Positions 26,331 through 40,596 of a stretch of DNA of 64,000 bases are shown here, piece by piece. The notes under the pieces are model-generated. The model did no database searches, had not been told where the DNA came from, and saw only the letters and a list, made by a program, of their open reading frames with translations. The position numbers and the translations under genes are program-made. Location: NCBI GenBank assembly GCA_041685115.1, contig JAWLGK010000016.1, forward strand, positions 1 to 64,000, given 5' to 3'. The DNA is from JALOAT01 sp041685115. Its GTDB lineage: Bacteria > Pseudomonadota > Gammaproteobacteria > Thiohalomonadales > Thiohalomonadaceae. The first letter of the stretch is position 1, and every line of letters starts with the position of its first letter.

Positions 26331-26446
26331 AGGAGGGAATTCCCGAGTAAAGTGCGCGGTTGCAGTCGCAGGACCTTACCGTGTCGGCCGGGTATCCTGC
26401 AACACCCACGATGCTGCGTCCGCGCCCTGCAAGTATAGCTGTGGTC

Positions 26447-27193
26447 CTACGGCAGCGGCTGGTAGAGCAGGAGCCAGCCACCCCATACAGCAATGGCGAG
26501 CGACAACGTCAGGAGGAAGAGCGCGGCAATCTCACGCCCGTGACTCGCACCGCCCCGTAGCGCCTGCATGTCGCGGCCATAGGCCTGCTCGCCGCGGGCA
26601 CCGAGTTCACCCAGGTGCTCCCAGGCGGCCTGCAACGGCGCGGGTATCTCCTTGTCTGCCCAGGCGGCGGCCTCGCCGGTGATTTGCGATGGCAGCAACA
26701 CCCCCTCGGGCTGGCCCTTGGGAAAGCTCACCCCCTCTTCGAACAGCACGATCCCACGGACCGCCACACCCGGTGCGTGGAACTTCACCGCGGCTACGCG
26801 TTCCGCGTTGGCCGCGAGGGGATTCGGGAAGCGCACGGTGCGCCGGCCCACCACGCGCGCCCAGCTGTCGGTCTTGTCGGCGCCGAACACGATGCCATGC
26901 CCACGCTGCATGGACAGGACGAGGATCTCGCGGTCGGTAAGCACCAGCCAGTCCATGAACGCCACGCCGTCGAGGCCGTTCTCCACCGAAACGTTGCGCA
27001 TGACGGCCCTGCCGAGGCTCGTGACACAGGCACGTATGCGCGCCGCCTGGCGGCATCGTTGGAACCAGGGGCGCAACAGCCACAGGCTCAGGGCGAGCAG
27101 CACAACCGGAATGGCCCACACCAGCTGCGCCTCGAAGAGAGCGTGCTGCAACTGGCTTGTGACGTTCTGAATGAAGGCGTGATAGTCGGTCAT
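26447..27193 (-). CDS. membrane protein with a degenerate NERD-like domain
   Basis: 248 residues. TM1 is at about 22-44 (VWAIPVVLLALSLWLL), a cytoplasmic NERD-like domain at about 58-160 and TM2 at about 222-245. The segment RNVSVENGLDGVAFMDWLVLTDREILVLS follows the nuclease-related-domain pattern of strand, aspartate and strand. The usual E-x-K catalytic pair after the second strand is absent (SMQRGHG), so nuclease activity is doubtful. The ATG at 27193 is chosen over a TTG ten codons upstream. It is divergent from the next gene. Confidence 0.6.
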   Translation of the reverse strand: MTDYHAFIQNVTSQLQHALFEAQLVWAIPVVLLALSLWLLRPWFQRCRQAARIRACVTSLGRAVMRNVSVENGLDGVAFMDWLVLTDREILVLSMQRGHGIVFGADKTDSWARVVGRRTVRFPNPLAANAERVAAVKFHAPGVAVRGIVLFEEGVSFPKGQPEGVLLPSQITGEAAAWADKEIPAPLQAAWEHLGELGARGEQAYGRDMQALRGGASHGREIAALFLLTLSLAIAVWGGWLLLYQPLP

Positions 27194-27376
27194 GGCATCC
27201 GCCCTCGGAGGAGGCACGGACAAACGATGGGCGGGTGCACAAAACTAATACGCCAGCCTCGCGGGTGCAACTCTTGACTTCCCGCGTTTCGTGCAGCCAG
27301 TCACACACTTGACGCGCGTCCGGACGGCACATTACTTATCCATAGAGTGACACGTCCTGCCGCTCCCGGAGGCTCC

Positions 27377-28060
27377 ATGAGAACGCCGGACTTTGCCTGC
27401 ACTGCGCCCGACCGGCTCGAAGAGCGCGATTTGCGCTTCCTCATCGAAAACATGCCGCAGGGCGGCGGCAGTTACGAGGAGATTGCGCGCCTGCTGGAGA
27501 CCATGCCCAGCACCATCGAATCCATGCTCACCAGTGATTACGTGTATGCACTGATCCGCGATCGCCGCAATCTGTTGCTCAGCATCTCGCCGTTTTTGCT
27601 GTTCGGTGTGCTGTTGCGCCGCAGCCTGGATGTACCGCGCTCCCCGGTGGAGCGGCGCGTCATCAACTATCTCGCCAACCTCCTTGCCCTGTTCGTGCGC
27701 GCCGAGCGCGTGTACCGCGTGGAAGCTGATGCCGATCCACGGGCCTACGTGGTGGAACTGCTACAGGGCCTTGGCGAGGCGGAGCCGCGGCGCCAGTTCG
27801 TCACCTATGCACATATCGGCAATTACGCGTTGTGGCTCACCGGCCTGCAGGCGGTGTGGCTGGAACACCGCCACCGCTACGGCCGGCGCCCGGTGGATGC
27901 GCGTTACTACGAATCCCAGGGTCGCGCCTATTTCGATCGGGCCGCGCACCATTCGTTGGCGAGGGAATTCGGGCTCGATGACGTGTTCCTGCGCCTGGCG
28001 ATGATGTTCGATCACTACCGCGCCGGGCTGGAACGCATGCGCCGCGACGAGATGCTGTAG
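27377..28060 (+). CDS. hypothetical protein, alpha-helical
   Basis: 227 residues, mostly helical, with one amphipathic or hydrophobic segment near 63-80 (LLLSISPFLLFGVLLRRSL) and no signal peptide. GGAGG precedes the ATG by 4 bp, so the start is firm. The central region (about 85-160) is rich in Arg, Glu and Leu and contains YAHIGNYALWLTGL. I recognise no named family and no catalytic motif. The nearest neighbours (NERD-like protein, chemoreceptor) do not suggest a role. Confidence 0.65.
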   Translation: MRTPDFACTAPDRLEERDLRFLIENMPQGGGSYEEIARLLETMPSTIESMLTSDYVYALIRDRRNLLLSISPFLLFGVLLRRSLDVPRSPVERRVINYLANLLALFVRAERVYRVEADADPRAYVVELLQGLGEAEPRRQFVTYAHIGNYALWLTGLQAVWLEHRHRYGRRPVDARYYESQGRAYFDRAAHHSLAREFGLDDVFLRLAMMFDHYRAGLERMRRDEML

Positions 28061-28094
28061 GCGCCGACCCCATCGGCGAAGGCCGAGCGGCACA

Positions 28095-28535
28095 ACAAAA
28101 ACGCAGAGGCACAGAGGGCACAGACTCAACAAGGGCATCTTGTTCTGAGGGCGAGAAATTATCTGTCTCGTGGTCACCTCATTTCCAGGAAAGCCAGAAG
28201 CTTGCGTCCCTTCTCACTCCGGGAGACGACTGCATGGATGCAGGAGGTAGGCAATGCATGAAGCGAATTGCCGAAGGACAGGATAAGGGGATCAAGAAGC
28301 CAACAGCTGTACCTGAATGGATCCCCTCTCCCCAACCCTCTCCCGGAGGGAGAGGGGGTAAGAAGGCTGGTGCCACGGCAATAGAGTGACTAAGAGACGG
28401 CCGGGAGAGGAGCGTTCCGTGAGGGGGCCTGTGCAAACATGACCAGTTTCTCCCGAAAGGAGCGGGGCGCTCAGGCCACCCAGAAATTCTGCGGAGGAGC
28501 CCCCCTTTTGTGTTCTCTGCGTCTCTGCGTTGGGC
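28095..28535. repeat. composite repeat: CGCAGAG arms enclosing the dispersed CCCTCTCCC element
   Basis: AACGCAGAGGCACAGAGGGCACAGA at about 28100 is oppositely oriented to TGTGTTCTCTGCGTCTCTGCGTT near 28507. Between them, 28190-28365 is the same element found at the left window edge (inverted) and at 40597-40735, including the CTCTCCC/GGGAGAG palindrome. No gene is present in the 28061-28547 gap. Confidence 0.75.
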
Positions 28536-28547
28536 TGTTGCGCGCGC

Positions 28548-30158
28548 TCAGACCGCGAAGCGCGATACCACGCTGCGCAAAGCCTGGGCCAGTTCGTGCA
28601 GTTCCTGCGCGCCGGACGCGATGTCCCGCGCGCCGGCGGCGGTGCCTTCGCTGGCGCCATGGATGTTGGCGATGTTGTGGTTCATCTCGTCGGTCACGGC
28701 GTGCTGCTCCTCCGCCGCAGTGGCGATCTGTGCGTTCATCTCGGTGATGGACGAAACGGCGCGCGTGATGCCTACCAGGCGCTCGCCGGCACGCGCCGCC
28801 TGGGCGACGTTCTCGTCGGTGCGCTCCCGGCCATGCTCCATCATGCTCACGGCGTGCCGTGCGCCGTCCTGCAGGCGTTCGATCATGCCCTGGATCTCGC
28901 CTGTGGCCTCCTGGGTGCGTTGCGCCAACGTGCGCACCTCGTCGGCCACCACGGCGAAACCGCGGCCCTGTTCACCGGCGCGGGCCGCCTCGATGGCGGC
29001 GTTGAGGGCGAGCAGGTTGGTCTGGTCGGCGATACCGCGAATCACGTTCAGGATGCTGCCGATGCGTTCACTCTCGGCCTCCAGCGCGGTGATGGCCTCG
29101 GAGGCCTTGGCCACATCGTCGGCCAGGGCATGGATGCTGGCGATCACCTGTTCCACCACCTCGCGGCCGAGGCGCGCTTCGTTTTCCGCCTCCTGCGCCG
29201 AGCCCGCCGCCGCGGCGGCGCTGCGCGCCACTTCCTGCGAGGTGGCCGACATCTCGTTCATGGCCGTGGCGATCTGATCCACCTCCGCCTGCTGGCGATC
29301 CAGTGCTGCACTGGCCTCGCTCGCCACGCCGGACATCTGTTCCACCGCCGCGGACAACTGCGCCGCCGAGCCCGTGACCTGACCGAGGATGGCTCGCAGA
29401 TGCTCCTTCATGGTGTTCACACCGGCACAGATGCTGCCGATTTCGTCGTCGGACACCACCACTAACGCATCGCCCTTCAGGTCGCCATCGGCGACCCGGC
29501 GCAATTCGCGTTCCACGCGCGGCAGTTGGAGCATGGCGGTCAACAACATGCGCCCGGACACGGCGAACACCACGAGCGAGAAAATCATGGCGCCAAACAT
29601 CACTGGCCGTGCCTGCTTCATGCGTGCCCGCTGGGTAGCGAGCAGATCGTCGGAACGGCCCTTGGCATCGGCCACCAGTGCATCCACGTCGTCGGTGATC
29701 TGCGCGGCCACGGTATCGAATTCGCCCATCATGGCGTTGCCCGCATCGGTGCCACTGGTCACATAGGCCTCGGCCATGCGACGCCCGGTGGCGTAATAGG
29801 CATCGAAGTGTGGCGTGAGGGTGCGGTAACGGGCCGCGTGTTCTGGATCGAGGCGGATCAGCGCGGCGACGGTTTCATGGAATATGCCGGCGTAGCGTTC
29901 GGCCTGGGCAAAACCATCGTCCAGGCCGTCACGGCCGCGCGTAGCGCTGATGTCCGTGAGCCATTGCTGGACCTGCACCGTGGCGAGTTTGATACGGTGG
30001 GTATGTTCGATGAGCGGGAAATCCAGTTCAGCCAGTCGTGTATTGGCCTCGTCAACGGCGCGGGAGGTGTCCAGGATCAACCAGAACGTGAGCACCACCG
30101 CGCCAGCAAAGAGTCCACCGGCAATGAAAAACTTCCTTGTCAGACTTTGTTTCGCCAT
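28548..30158 (-). CDS. methyl-accepting chemotaxis protein
   Basis: 536 residues. TM1 is at about 10-30 and a four-helix-type periplasmic domain at about 31-182. TM2 is at about 184-206, a HAMP-like linker at about 207-262, and the methyl-accepting signalling domain runs to the C-terminus. The hairpin tip QTNLLALNAAIEAARAGEQG and FAVVADEVRTLAQRT are diagnostic. It should signal to CheA/CheW, but no che genes lie nearby. It ends in VVSRFAV with no C-terminal CheR/CheB docking pentapeptide. The ligand is unknown. Confidence 0.93.
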   Translation of the reverse strand: MAKQSLTRKFFIAGGLFAGAVVLTFWLILDTSRAVDEANTRLAELDFPLIEHTHRIKLATVQVQQWLTDISATRGRDGLDDGFAQAERYAGIFHETVAALIRLDPEHAARYRTLTPHFDAYYATGRRMAEAYVTSGTDAGNAMMGEFDTVAAQITDDVDALVADAKGRSDDLLATQRARMKQARPVMFGAMIFSLVVFAVSGRMLLTAMLQLPRVERELRRVADGDLKGDALVVVSDDEIGSICAGVNTMKEHLRAILGQVTGSAAQLSAAVEQMSGVASEASAALDRQQAEVDQIATAMNEMSATSQEVARSAAAAAGSAQEAENEARLGREVVEQVIASIHALADDVAKASEAITALEAESERIGSILNVIRGIADQTNLLALNAAIEAARAGEQGRGFAVVADEVRTLAQRTQEATGEIQGMIERLQDGARHAVSMMEHGRERTDENVAQAARAGERLVGITRAVSSITEMNAQIATAAEEQHAVTDEMNHNIANIHGASEGTAAGARDIASGAQELHELAQALRSVVSRFAV

Positions 30159-30228
30159 TTACCGCGCCTCGTTTTCCTAACAAGTTGGTACGCGAAAGAC
30201 TACTTCGCAAATATTACCTACGGATGTA

Positions 30229-30873
30229 TCACACAAGAGATAGCTTGCTGGTGTCGATGTCAGGTTCCGTCATGTGTTCGGACTCGACCAGTTGTACGCC
30301 GGGCTCCGCCAGGCTCATGGCGGAGGTGTCCACCTGGAGGTCGGGCGTGCCCAAGTGTTCGACCAGCACCACGCCCGGTTGCGCCATGGACATGCCGCTC
30401 AGGTCCACGGCCAGCGGCGGCGTCTCCACCGGCGGCACCAGCACCACGCCGGGTGGGTCCATGTGCAGATGGCTGGTGTCGATACGAGGTGCTTCGACCC
30501 GTTCGGGCGCGACCAGTACCACACCGGGTGGGTCGATGGTGGCGTCCAGTCCCTTAGGCGCCTGGGGCGCCGGTGCGGCGGGTGCCGGCGACACGGCGCG
30601 CGGTGCAGAAGGATTCGCAGAGGGTGTCGAAAGTTCGGTGGCCGCCGCGGATTCCATGTGCACGATGGCGCCGGCCTCGCGCAGGGCCTTCTGGTACTTC
30701 AGGGCGGTGGCCTCATCGAGGCCCTTCTTGATGACGAAGCGCTTGCCGGAGAACAGGGGTTCGATCTTCGCCGGCTCGGTCTTGAACAGGGCCGCGAGGT
30801 TGCGCCTGACCTGGGCCTGGTCACTGCCGGGCACGATCACGCCGGTGAACACGATGTCGTATGTCTGGCTCAT
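30229..30873 (-). CDS. protein with a conserved N-terminal domain and four 25-residue C-terminal repeats
   Basis: 214 residues. Residues 1-75 form a compact domain with QVRRNLAALFK, EPLFSGKRFVIKKGLD and YQKALREAGAIVHME, a pattern I have seen at the N-termini of otherwise unrelated gammaproteobacterial proteins. After an Ala/Pro linker (about 76-110), PGVVLV recurs at 116, 141, 166 and (as PGVQLV) 191, and [IV]D-x-S at 131, 156, 181 and 206, an exact 25-residue period. GGAGGG precedes the ATG. It lies 70 bp upstream of the chemoreceptor gene in the same orientation and may be cotranscribed. Function is unknown. Confidence 0.75.
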   Translation of the reverse strand: MSQTYDIVFTGVIVPGSDQAQVRRNLAALFKTEPAKIEPLFSGKRFVIKKGLDEATALKYQKALREAGAIVHMESAAATELSTPSANPSAPRAVSPAPAAPAPQAPKGLDATIDPPGVVLVAPERVEAPRIDTSHLHMDPPGVVLVPPVETPPLAVDLSGMSMAQPGVVLVEHLGTPDLQVDTSAMSLAEPGVQLVESEHMTEPDIDTSKLSLV

Positions 30874-31017
30874 GCACCCTCCCTAGCCGCCGATGAAAGC
30901 ACGCCCGGACGCTCCTGCCAAGCCAGGCCTTAGCCTAGGGGTGATGTCGTGGTGCAAACGCGCACTGGTTCACAGGTAGGCCATGCGGCCGTCGTGTCCA
31001 GGCATGGTGCACCGAAT

Positions 31018-31180
31018 GTCACGTAGCTTCGCAACGTTACCTACGCAAGAGCGACGCCGTAGGTCACGTTGGCGCGCAGCGCCTACGTGAGAGTCGGGGC
31101 AGGAAGACGTCACGTAGCTTCGCAACGTGACGCAAGAGCAATGCCCGTAGGGCACGTTGGCGCGCAGCGCCTACGTGACA
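31018..31180. repeat. palindromic repeats, CGTAGGTCACGTTGGCGCGCAG family
   Basis: Four imperfect arms alternate in orientation: GTCACGTAGCTTCGCAACGT...ACCTACG, CGTAGGTCACGTTGGCGCG...CTACGTGA, and two further copies. The same family occurs at 1771-1852, 39946-40592 and 55418-55455. The 30874-31216 gap otherwise contains no gene. Confidence 0.8.
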
Positions 31181-31216
31181 GGCGCGGCCACGCAGATGCC
31201 CTCCGCGCCTCGCCCT

Positions 31217-33051
31217 TCAAGACTCTCCCCACAGCGCATCGCGCAGCCCGGAGCTACGCTCGACGCGCCGTTGCACGGCGCGCGCGAACAGGGCGCGGGT
31301 GCCCCACAGTTCCACGCCTTCGCGGGCACGGGTGAGGCCGGTGTAGACCAGCTCGCGGCTCAGCACCGGGGCGTCCACGTCCGGCAACAGCACCACGCAA
31401 TGGGCGAACTCGGAGCCCTGGCTCTTGTGCACGGTCATGGCGAACACGGTCTCGTGGGCGGGCAGGCGGTGCAGCAGGACGCGGCGCAGCTGCCCGTCGG
31501 GCATGACAAAGAATGCACGCAGCCGGCCGCCGGCCTGGGGGTCGGGCAGGACCATGCCGATGTCGCCGTTGAACAGGCCAAGGGCATAGTCGTTACGGGT
31601 GATGAGCAGCGGACGGCCGGCGTAGTGGCGCACCGCGGCGGGCAGTAGCCCGGCGCGGCGCAGGGCGGCCTCCGCCACCGCGTTCACCTGCCGCACGCCG
31701 AACGGCCCTTCGCGCAGGGCGCACAAAAAGCGGAAGCGGCTGAACAGGGCCAGCGCCTGTTGCGGGTCCGTGGTTTCCAGGCAGGCGCGATAACCTGCCA
31801 CGGCGGCGGCCGCCACTGCGGCGTTCACATCCGCCTCGCCTACCTCGCGCCAGCGTGTGTCGTCGCCGGCATCGGCGCAGACCTCCAGCGCCGCCGCGGC
31901 ATCGCCGCGGTTCACGGCGCGCGCCAGCCGGCCGATGCCGCTGTCGCTGCCGAAGCGGTAACTGCGCGTAAGCACGGCCAGGCTGTCGGCCATGGCGGGC
32001 ACACGCTCGGCCACGGCCGGCGCACGGTCACCCCCGGCCATCGCCGGGACGCGTTCATCCAGCGCGGCGAGCTGTGCGGCCATCTCCGAGGAATAGGGCG
32101 TCTCCTCGCCGCGGTTGCACAGGTCGCCCAGCACGCTGCCCGCCTCCACCGAGGAGAGCTGATCGCGATCGCCGAGCAGGATCAGCCGCGCCTCGGGCGG
32201 CAGCGCGTCGAGCAGGCGCGCCATGAGCGAGACGTCCACCATGGAGGCCTCGTCCACCACCAGCACGTCCAGATGCAGCGGATTGCCCGCGTGGTGGCGA
32301 AAGCCGGTCTCGCCCGGGATGGCCCGCAGCAGGCGATGCACGGTGCCCGCCTCCTCCGGGATGGCGTCGCGCACCTGCGCGTCGCAGGCGAGGGTCTGCT
32401 TGGCCTGCTTGATGGATTCGGTGAGGCGCGCCGCGGCCTTGCCGGTGGGCGCGGCCAGCGCGATGCGCGGCACCTTCGGCCAGGACTGCTCCACCAGCAG
32501 CGCCAGCAGGCGCGTGACGGTGGTGGTCTTGCCCGTGCCGGGACCGCCGGAGATCACCGCCAGGCGGCGCAACAGCGCGACGGCGGCGGCGCGGCGCTGC
32601 GGGTCGTCCTCGTCGGATGCGGGGAACAGCCGCTCCAGGCCCGCGCGCGCCCGCGCCGCGTCCACCTCGGCGGCGGTGGCGCGCCCCATCAGCTCGCGCA
32701 CCAGGATGCGTTCGAAATACCAGTAGCGGCCCAGATAGAGCCGGTCGTGCCCGTCCAGCACCAGCGGCGTGCCGCCCTCGCCGCGGCCCACGGCACCGCT
32801 GGCGTGCAGGGCCTCGCGCCAGGTGTCGAGCGCAGGCGCGACGAGGGTCGGATGGTCCAGCACCGGCCGCCCGGCCAGTTCGTCCAGGGCGATGCACACG
32901 TGGCCATCCGCCGTAGCGCGGCTGGCCAGCGCCGCCGCCAGCCACAGCTCGGGCGCATCGCAACGCGCCACCTCGCACACGCAGGCGGCGAAGTGGAAAT
33001 CAAGATCGCGCAGGCGCTGGCCGTCCACTGCGCGGCGCAGTCTTTCGCGCA

Positions 33052-33052
<1 letters not shown>
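31217..33052 (-). CDS. recD: exodeoxyribonuclease V alpha subunit (RecD helicase)
   Basis: 611 residues, close to E. coli RecD (608). It is an SF1B 5'-3' helicase: Walker A GGPGTGKT at 169-176, VVDEASMVD (motif II), LLGDRDQLSSVEAG (motif III), TVHKSQGSEF and LVYTGLTRARE near the C-terminus (motifs V/VI). The start overlaps the recB stop as TGATG. An unusual Ala/Pro insert at about 332-357 contains ERVPAMA twice. As part of RecBCD it unwinds double-strand ends for repair and degradation of foreign DNA. Confidence 0.96.
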
Positions 33053-36608
<3,556 letters not shown>

Positions 36609-36612
<4 letters not shown>

Positions 36613-39600
36613 TCCAGCACCTCCTGTGCCGCCACGGCCAGTACCGGTGCGAATACCGTCTGCGCCAGTTGCGCGAAGGTCTCGTCGAGCGGATCGTCCA
36701 CGCCGCGGAAGGCCAGGGCATTGCACGGGTCGACGGCCTCGGTGTACTGGCTGCCGAAATCGCTGGGTTCCCAGGCGGCGCGCGCGGCGGCCATGGCGTC
36801 CTTGCCGGCGGCATCGGCCTGGACGAAGGCCCAGGCCGTGCGCGGGAAAAACGGCAGGGGCTGCTGCCGGCCGCTGAGGTAGATACGCAGCAGATCGGCG
36901 AGCACATCCATGGGCGCGCGCACGGGACCCAGCGTCAGGTGGACGTCGCTGGCCACGTGCCGGGCCGTGCCGGCGCCGGGGTTGAGTGCGCAATGCACCA
37001 CGTGGCGGATCCACAGCGCCAGCACGTCGTTGGCGCCGAGCCTGCCATGGCGATAGCGCACCAGGCCGTTGTCGGTGAGCCCGTCGAGCCAGCCGCGCAG
37101 GCGCGTGCCCTCCAGATCCAGGTCTACTTCGAGCGGCGGCAGCGGTGTGCCCAGGTGGGGCCGCAGGACGGCTGCGTAATCGTCCAGCGCGGCGGTGCAG
37201 TCCTCGAAGGCGAAGGCGCCGAAGTGTCCGCTCGGCAGCAGGCCTTCGGCCTGCAGGCGTGGACGGTGCGCGGCACTGTCGCTACCGTCCAGCACCTCGG
37301 CGAGCAGGTCCTGCTGGATCAGGTAGCCCGTGAGCCGCTCCAGTTCGAACGGTTCGGTGTCTTCGAGCACCGCCTCGGCTTCGTCGAGCACGATGCCGAG
37401 GCGCCGGCGCAGGAAGTGGCGCGCGGGGTGGCGGAAAAAATCCAGCAGATCGGCCAGTTCCACCACCTGCTCGGCCTGCTCCGCCTCGGGCAGCGGCGCG
37501 GCACAGAAGGGCGCTTGGGCACGGCGCTCGCCGGCCTGCGCCTGCGCACCCGGCAGCCATTCACCGGCGTAGCTGAACAGGCGCGCGTCGGCGCCGAAAT
37601 AACGCGTACTGAACGGCTGGAGGGCGTGTTCGGTGACCAGGTGCTTGCGCATCTCACCGGTCGCAACGGCGAAACCCTGCTCCACATGATCGAGCAGTTC
37701 GCTCACCAGCACGGATGGCAGCATGAGGTTGTTGTCGCGCAGGTCGCGGCCCACATAGCTGACGTAGAACACGTCGCGCGCGGCGAGCAGCGCCTCCAGG
37801 AAGGTGTAGCGATCGTCGTCGCGGCGCGAGCGATCGCCCGCGCGCGGCTGCTGGGCCATGCGATCGAAGCCGAGCGGGCGCTGCACCCGCGGGAAGGCCT
37901 GATCGTTCATGCCCACCAGGCACACCACGCGGAACGGCACGCTGCGCAAGGGCACCAGGGAGCAGAAGGTGACCGGGCCGGCGATAAAGCGCTGCTCCGG
38001 CTCGCTCTCGGTGAGGGCGCGTTGCAGGTGATCGCGCAGCAGATCGAGTCCGAAGGGCTCGGTGAATCCGCCGCGGCGCGCCTGCTCGTGCAGTCGGTCC
38101 ACGGCCTCGCGCACCGCTTGCAGCGGTGCGCTGTCGTCCTCGTCGGTGTCGAAAAACGTCTCCAGCAGGTCGTTGATCAGCACCATCCAGCCATCGGCCG
38201 AGTACTGGCCGTGCAGGCGCGCGGCGAAGCGTTCGAGATGTTCCACGAAACTGCGCAGGCGGCCGAGCGACTCGGCCTGTGTGCCTTCCACGTGCGCATA
38301 GGGCAGCACGCCGTTGAACAGCTCCGCGTCGGGGGCCATGCCGTAGCCGAGTAGCAGGCGGCGGAAGCCGAAGGCCCAGGTGTTGGCCTCGTCGTCGGGC
38401 AGGTTCGCCGCGGCGCGCGCATCCCCGTCCAGGCCCCAGCGGATGTGGGCATCACGCACCCAGGCGCGCACCCGTTGGTAGTCGCTCTCGTCCAGGCCGG
38501 CGCGGCGCAGCACCGCGGGCACCTCCAGGATGGACAGTACGTCGCTGGCGGTGAAGCGGCTGCGCGGCAGGTCGAGCAGCGTGAGGAAGGCGGACAACAC
38601 GGGTGCGCTGGCGGCGCGGCTGCGATCCGCGATGGTCCAGGGGATGTGGCGGCCCTCCGCGGCGCCGAACACCGCCTCGATATAGGGCGCATAGGCGTCG
38701 AGGTCGGGCGCCATCACCACCACGTCGCGCGGGCTGAGGCTCGGGTCGGTATCGAACAGCGCCTGGAGCTGATCGTGCAGTACCTCCATTTCGCGCATCG
38801 CGCCGTGGCAGGCGTGCACCTGGAGCGAAGCATCGCCGTCGTCGAGCAGGGCCTTTTGTTCGCGGCCGGATTCGAGCAGCAGGATGTCACGCTGCAACTG
38901 CGCGAGCAGGGTATCGCCCGGCGCCGGCTCGAACAGTTCCTCGTCTTCCAACGGGTGGTCGTGCAGCAGTTCGATGAAGTCGCGGCCCTGGCGGGCCATG
39001 GAGGCAAGCAGCGGATGGCCGACGCTGAAGTAGTCGCTGCGATCGGGCTGGCCCAGCCGCGCCCACTGGCGGCGCAAGCGCGCCAGGTTGCGCTCGTCGC
39101 GGATGTCGCCCCAGTACAGCAGACAGGGATTGAGTACGAACAGGTGCACGTCGATCACCTCCGCCAAACGAGCCACCACAGCGAGGTAGGCGGGCGGGAT
39201 GGACGGCACGGCGAACACGCACACGCGCGCGGGCAGGCGCGTGGTATCGGGCGTCGACGAGAGGAAACGTTGCAGCAGCGCTACGCGATGCGGGCCGTGC
39301 GGCTGAGCGGCCAGGGCGCGCCACAACTGTGCCTGCCAGTCGTGGGGTTCGGCGCCCCGCTCCCAGTCCTGGATGAGGTCCGGGCGATACACCAGGTACT
39401 GGTCGAACACGTCGGCAATGCGCCGCGCCAGCTGCCAGCGCCGGAACGCCGGTCGCTCACCGCTGAGGTAGTGGCGCAAGGGCTCGAAACCCGGCCGGTC
39501 GAGAAATTCCGGGAGCAGACCGAGCAGACGCCACACCAAGGTGTCACGGTCCCAGGCCGATTCCTCGCCCGCCTCCGGGATCTGCTCGGCGAGCAGCCGC

Positions 39601-39806
39601 CACACGAACGCGGCGGGCATGAAGAAGCGCAGGTTGGCCGCCACGCCGGTGCGCTCGGCCAGTTGCAGGGACAGCCAGCGCGCGATGCCCTGGGTCTGCA
39701 CCAGGAACCACTCCGGCGCCATGGCATCGGGCAACGGCTCCGCGGTCGCCTCCACGAGGCGCTCACACAGAAGTTCCAGCCGGTTGGAATGATAGACACG
39801 CAACAT
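36609..39806 (-). CDS. recC: exodeoxyribonuclease V gamma subunit (RecC)
   Basis: 1065 residues. LRVYHSNRLELL at the N-terminus, PMPLL-like elements and FCSLVPLRSVPFRVVCLVGMNDQ (shown here by its CLVGMNDQAFPR core) identify RecC, an inactivated helicase/nuclease fold that recognises Chi and splits the duplex. It is the first gene of recC-recB-recD; the E. coli insertion of ptrA between recC and recB is absent. ATG at 39806. Confidence 0.96.
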
Positions 39807-39945
39807 GGGCGGCTATGGTAACGGAAACCCGGCCCGAAGAACGCGTGACTCACGGTGGACGCAGGGAAGAGAAAAGCAATAACCCCGGGGGGCACGGGGA
39901 ACACGGGGGTAAATCCTCCAATGGTTATCCTACCTGGAGCGGCCT

Positions 39946-40592
39946 GAGCAGCGGCTACGTGACAAGTGCGGCCGGAGGATGTCACGTAGCTGCGCAACGT
40001 GACCTACGCAACTGGCAACAGAATTCGTCATTCCGGCGAAGGCCGGAATCCATCTGCACGCCCTCGGATGGACCCCGGCTTTCGCCGGGGTGACGATAGG
40101 CGTGACCGCCGTAGGTCACGTTGCCGCGCAGCGGCTACGTGACAAGTGCGGTTGGAGAATGTCACGTAGCTGCGCAAAGTGACCTACGCAACCGGCAACA
40201 GAATCCGTCATTCCTTCGCCGGGGTGACGATAGGCGTGACCGCCGTAGGTCACGTTGCTGCGCAGCGGCTACGTGACAAGTGCGGTTGGAGAATGTCACG
40301 TAGCTGCGCAAAGTGACCTACGCAACCGGCAACAGAATCCGTCATTCCTTCGCCGGGGTGACGATAGGCGTGACCGCCGTAGGTCACGTTGCTGCGCAGC
40401 GGCTACGTGACAAGTGCGCCCGGAAGATGTCACGTAGCTGCGCAACGTGACCTACGCAACCGGCAACAGAATCCGTCATTCCTTCGCCGGGGTGACGCTA
40501 GGCGTGACCGCCGTAGGTCACGTTGCCGCGCAGCGGCTACGTGACAGTGCGGTCGGGAAATGTCACGTAACTGCGTAACGTGACCTACGCAA
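39946..40592. repeat. 134-bp tandem array of palindromic repeats
   Basis: The anchor GCGGCTACGTGACA occurs at 39951, 40131, 40265, 40399 and 40533, giving spacings of 180, 134, 134 and 134 bp. Each unit holds oppositely oriented arms of the CGTAGGTCACGTTG family and a GTCATTCC...CGCCGGGGTGACG segment. The first unit is 46 bp longer because it retains a full GGCGAAGGCCGGAATCC...GACCCCGGCTTTCG block missing from the later ones. The 39807-40765 gap has no gene. Confidence 0.9.
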
Positions 40593-40596
40593 CCTG

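Noticed and set aside
39946..40592. CRISPR array
   Set aside because: Units of 134 bp are repeated throughout, with no short conserved repeat separated by unique spacers, and no cas gene is nearby.
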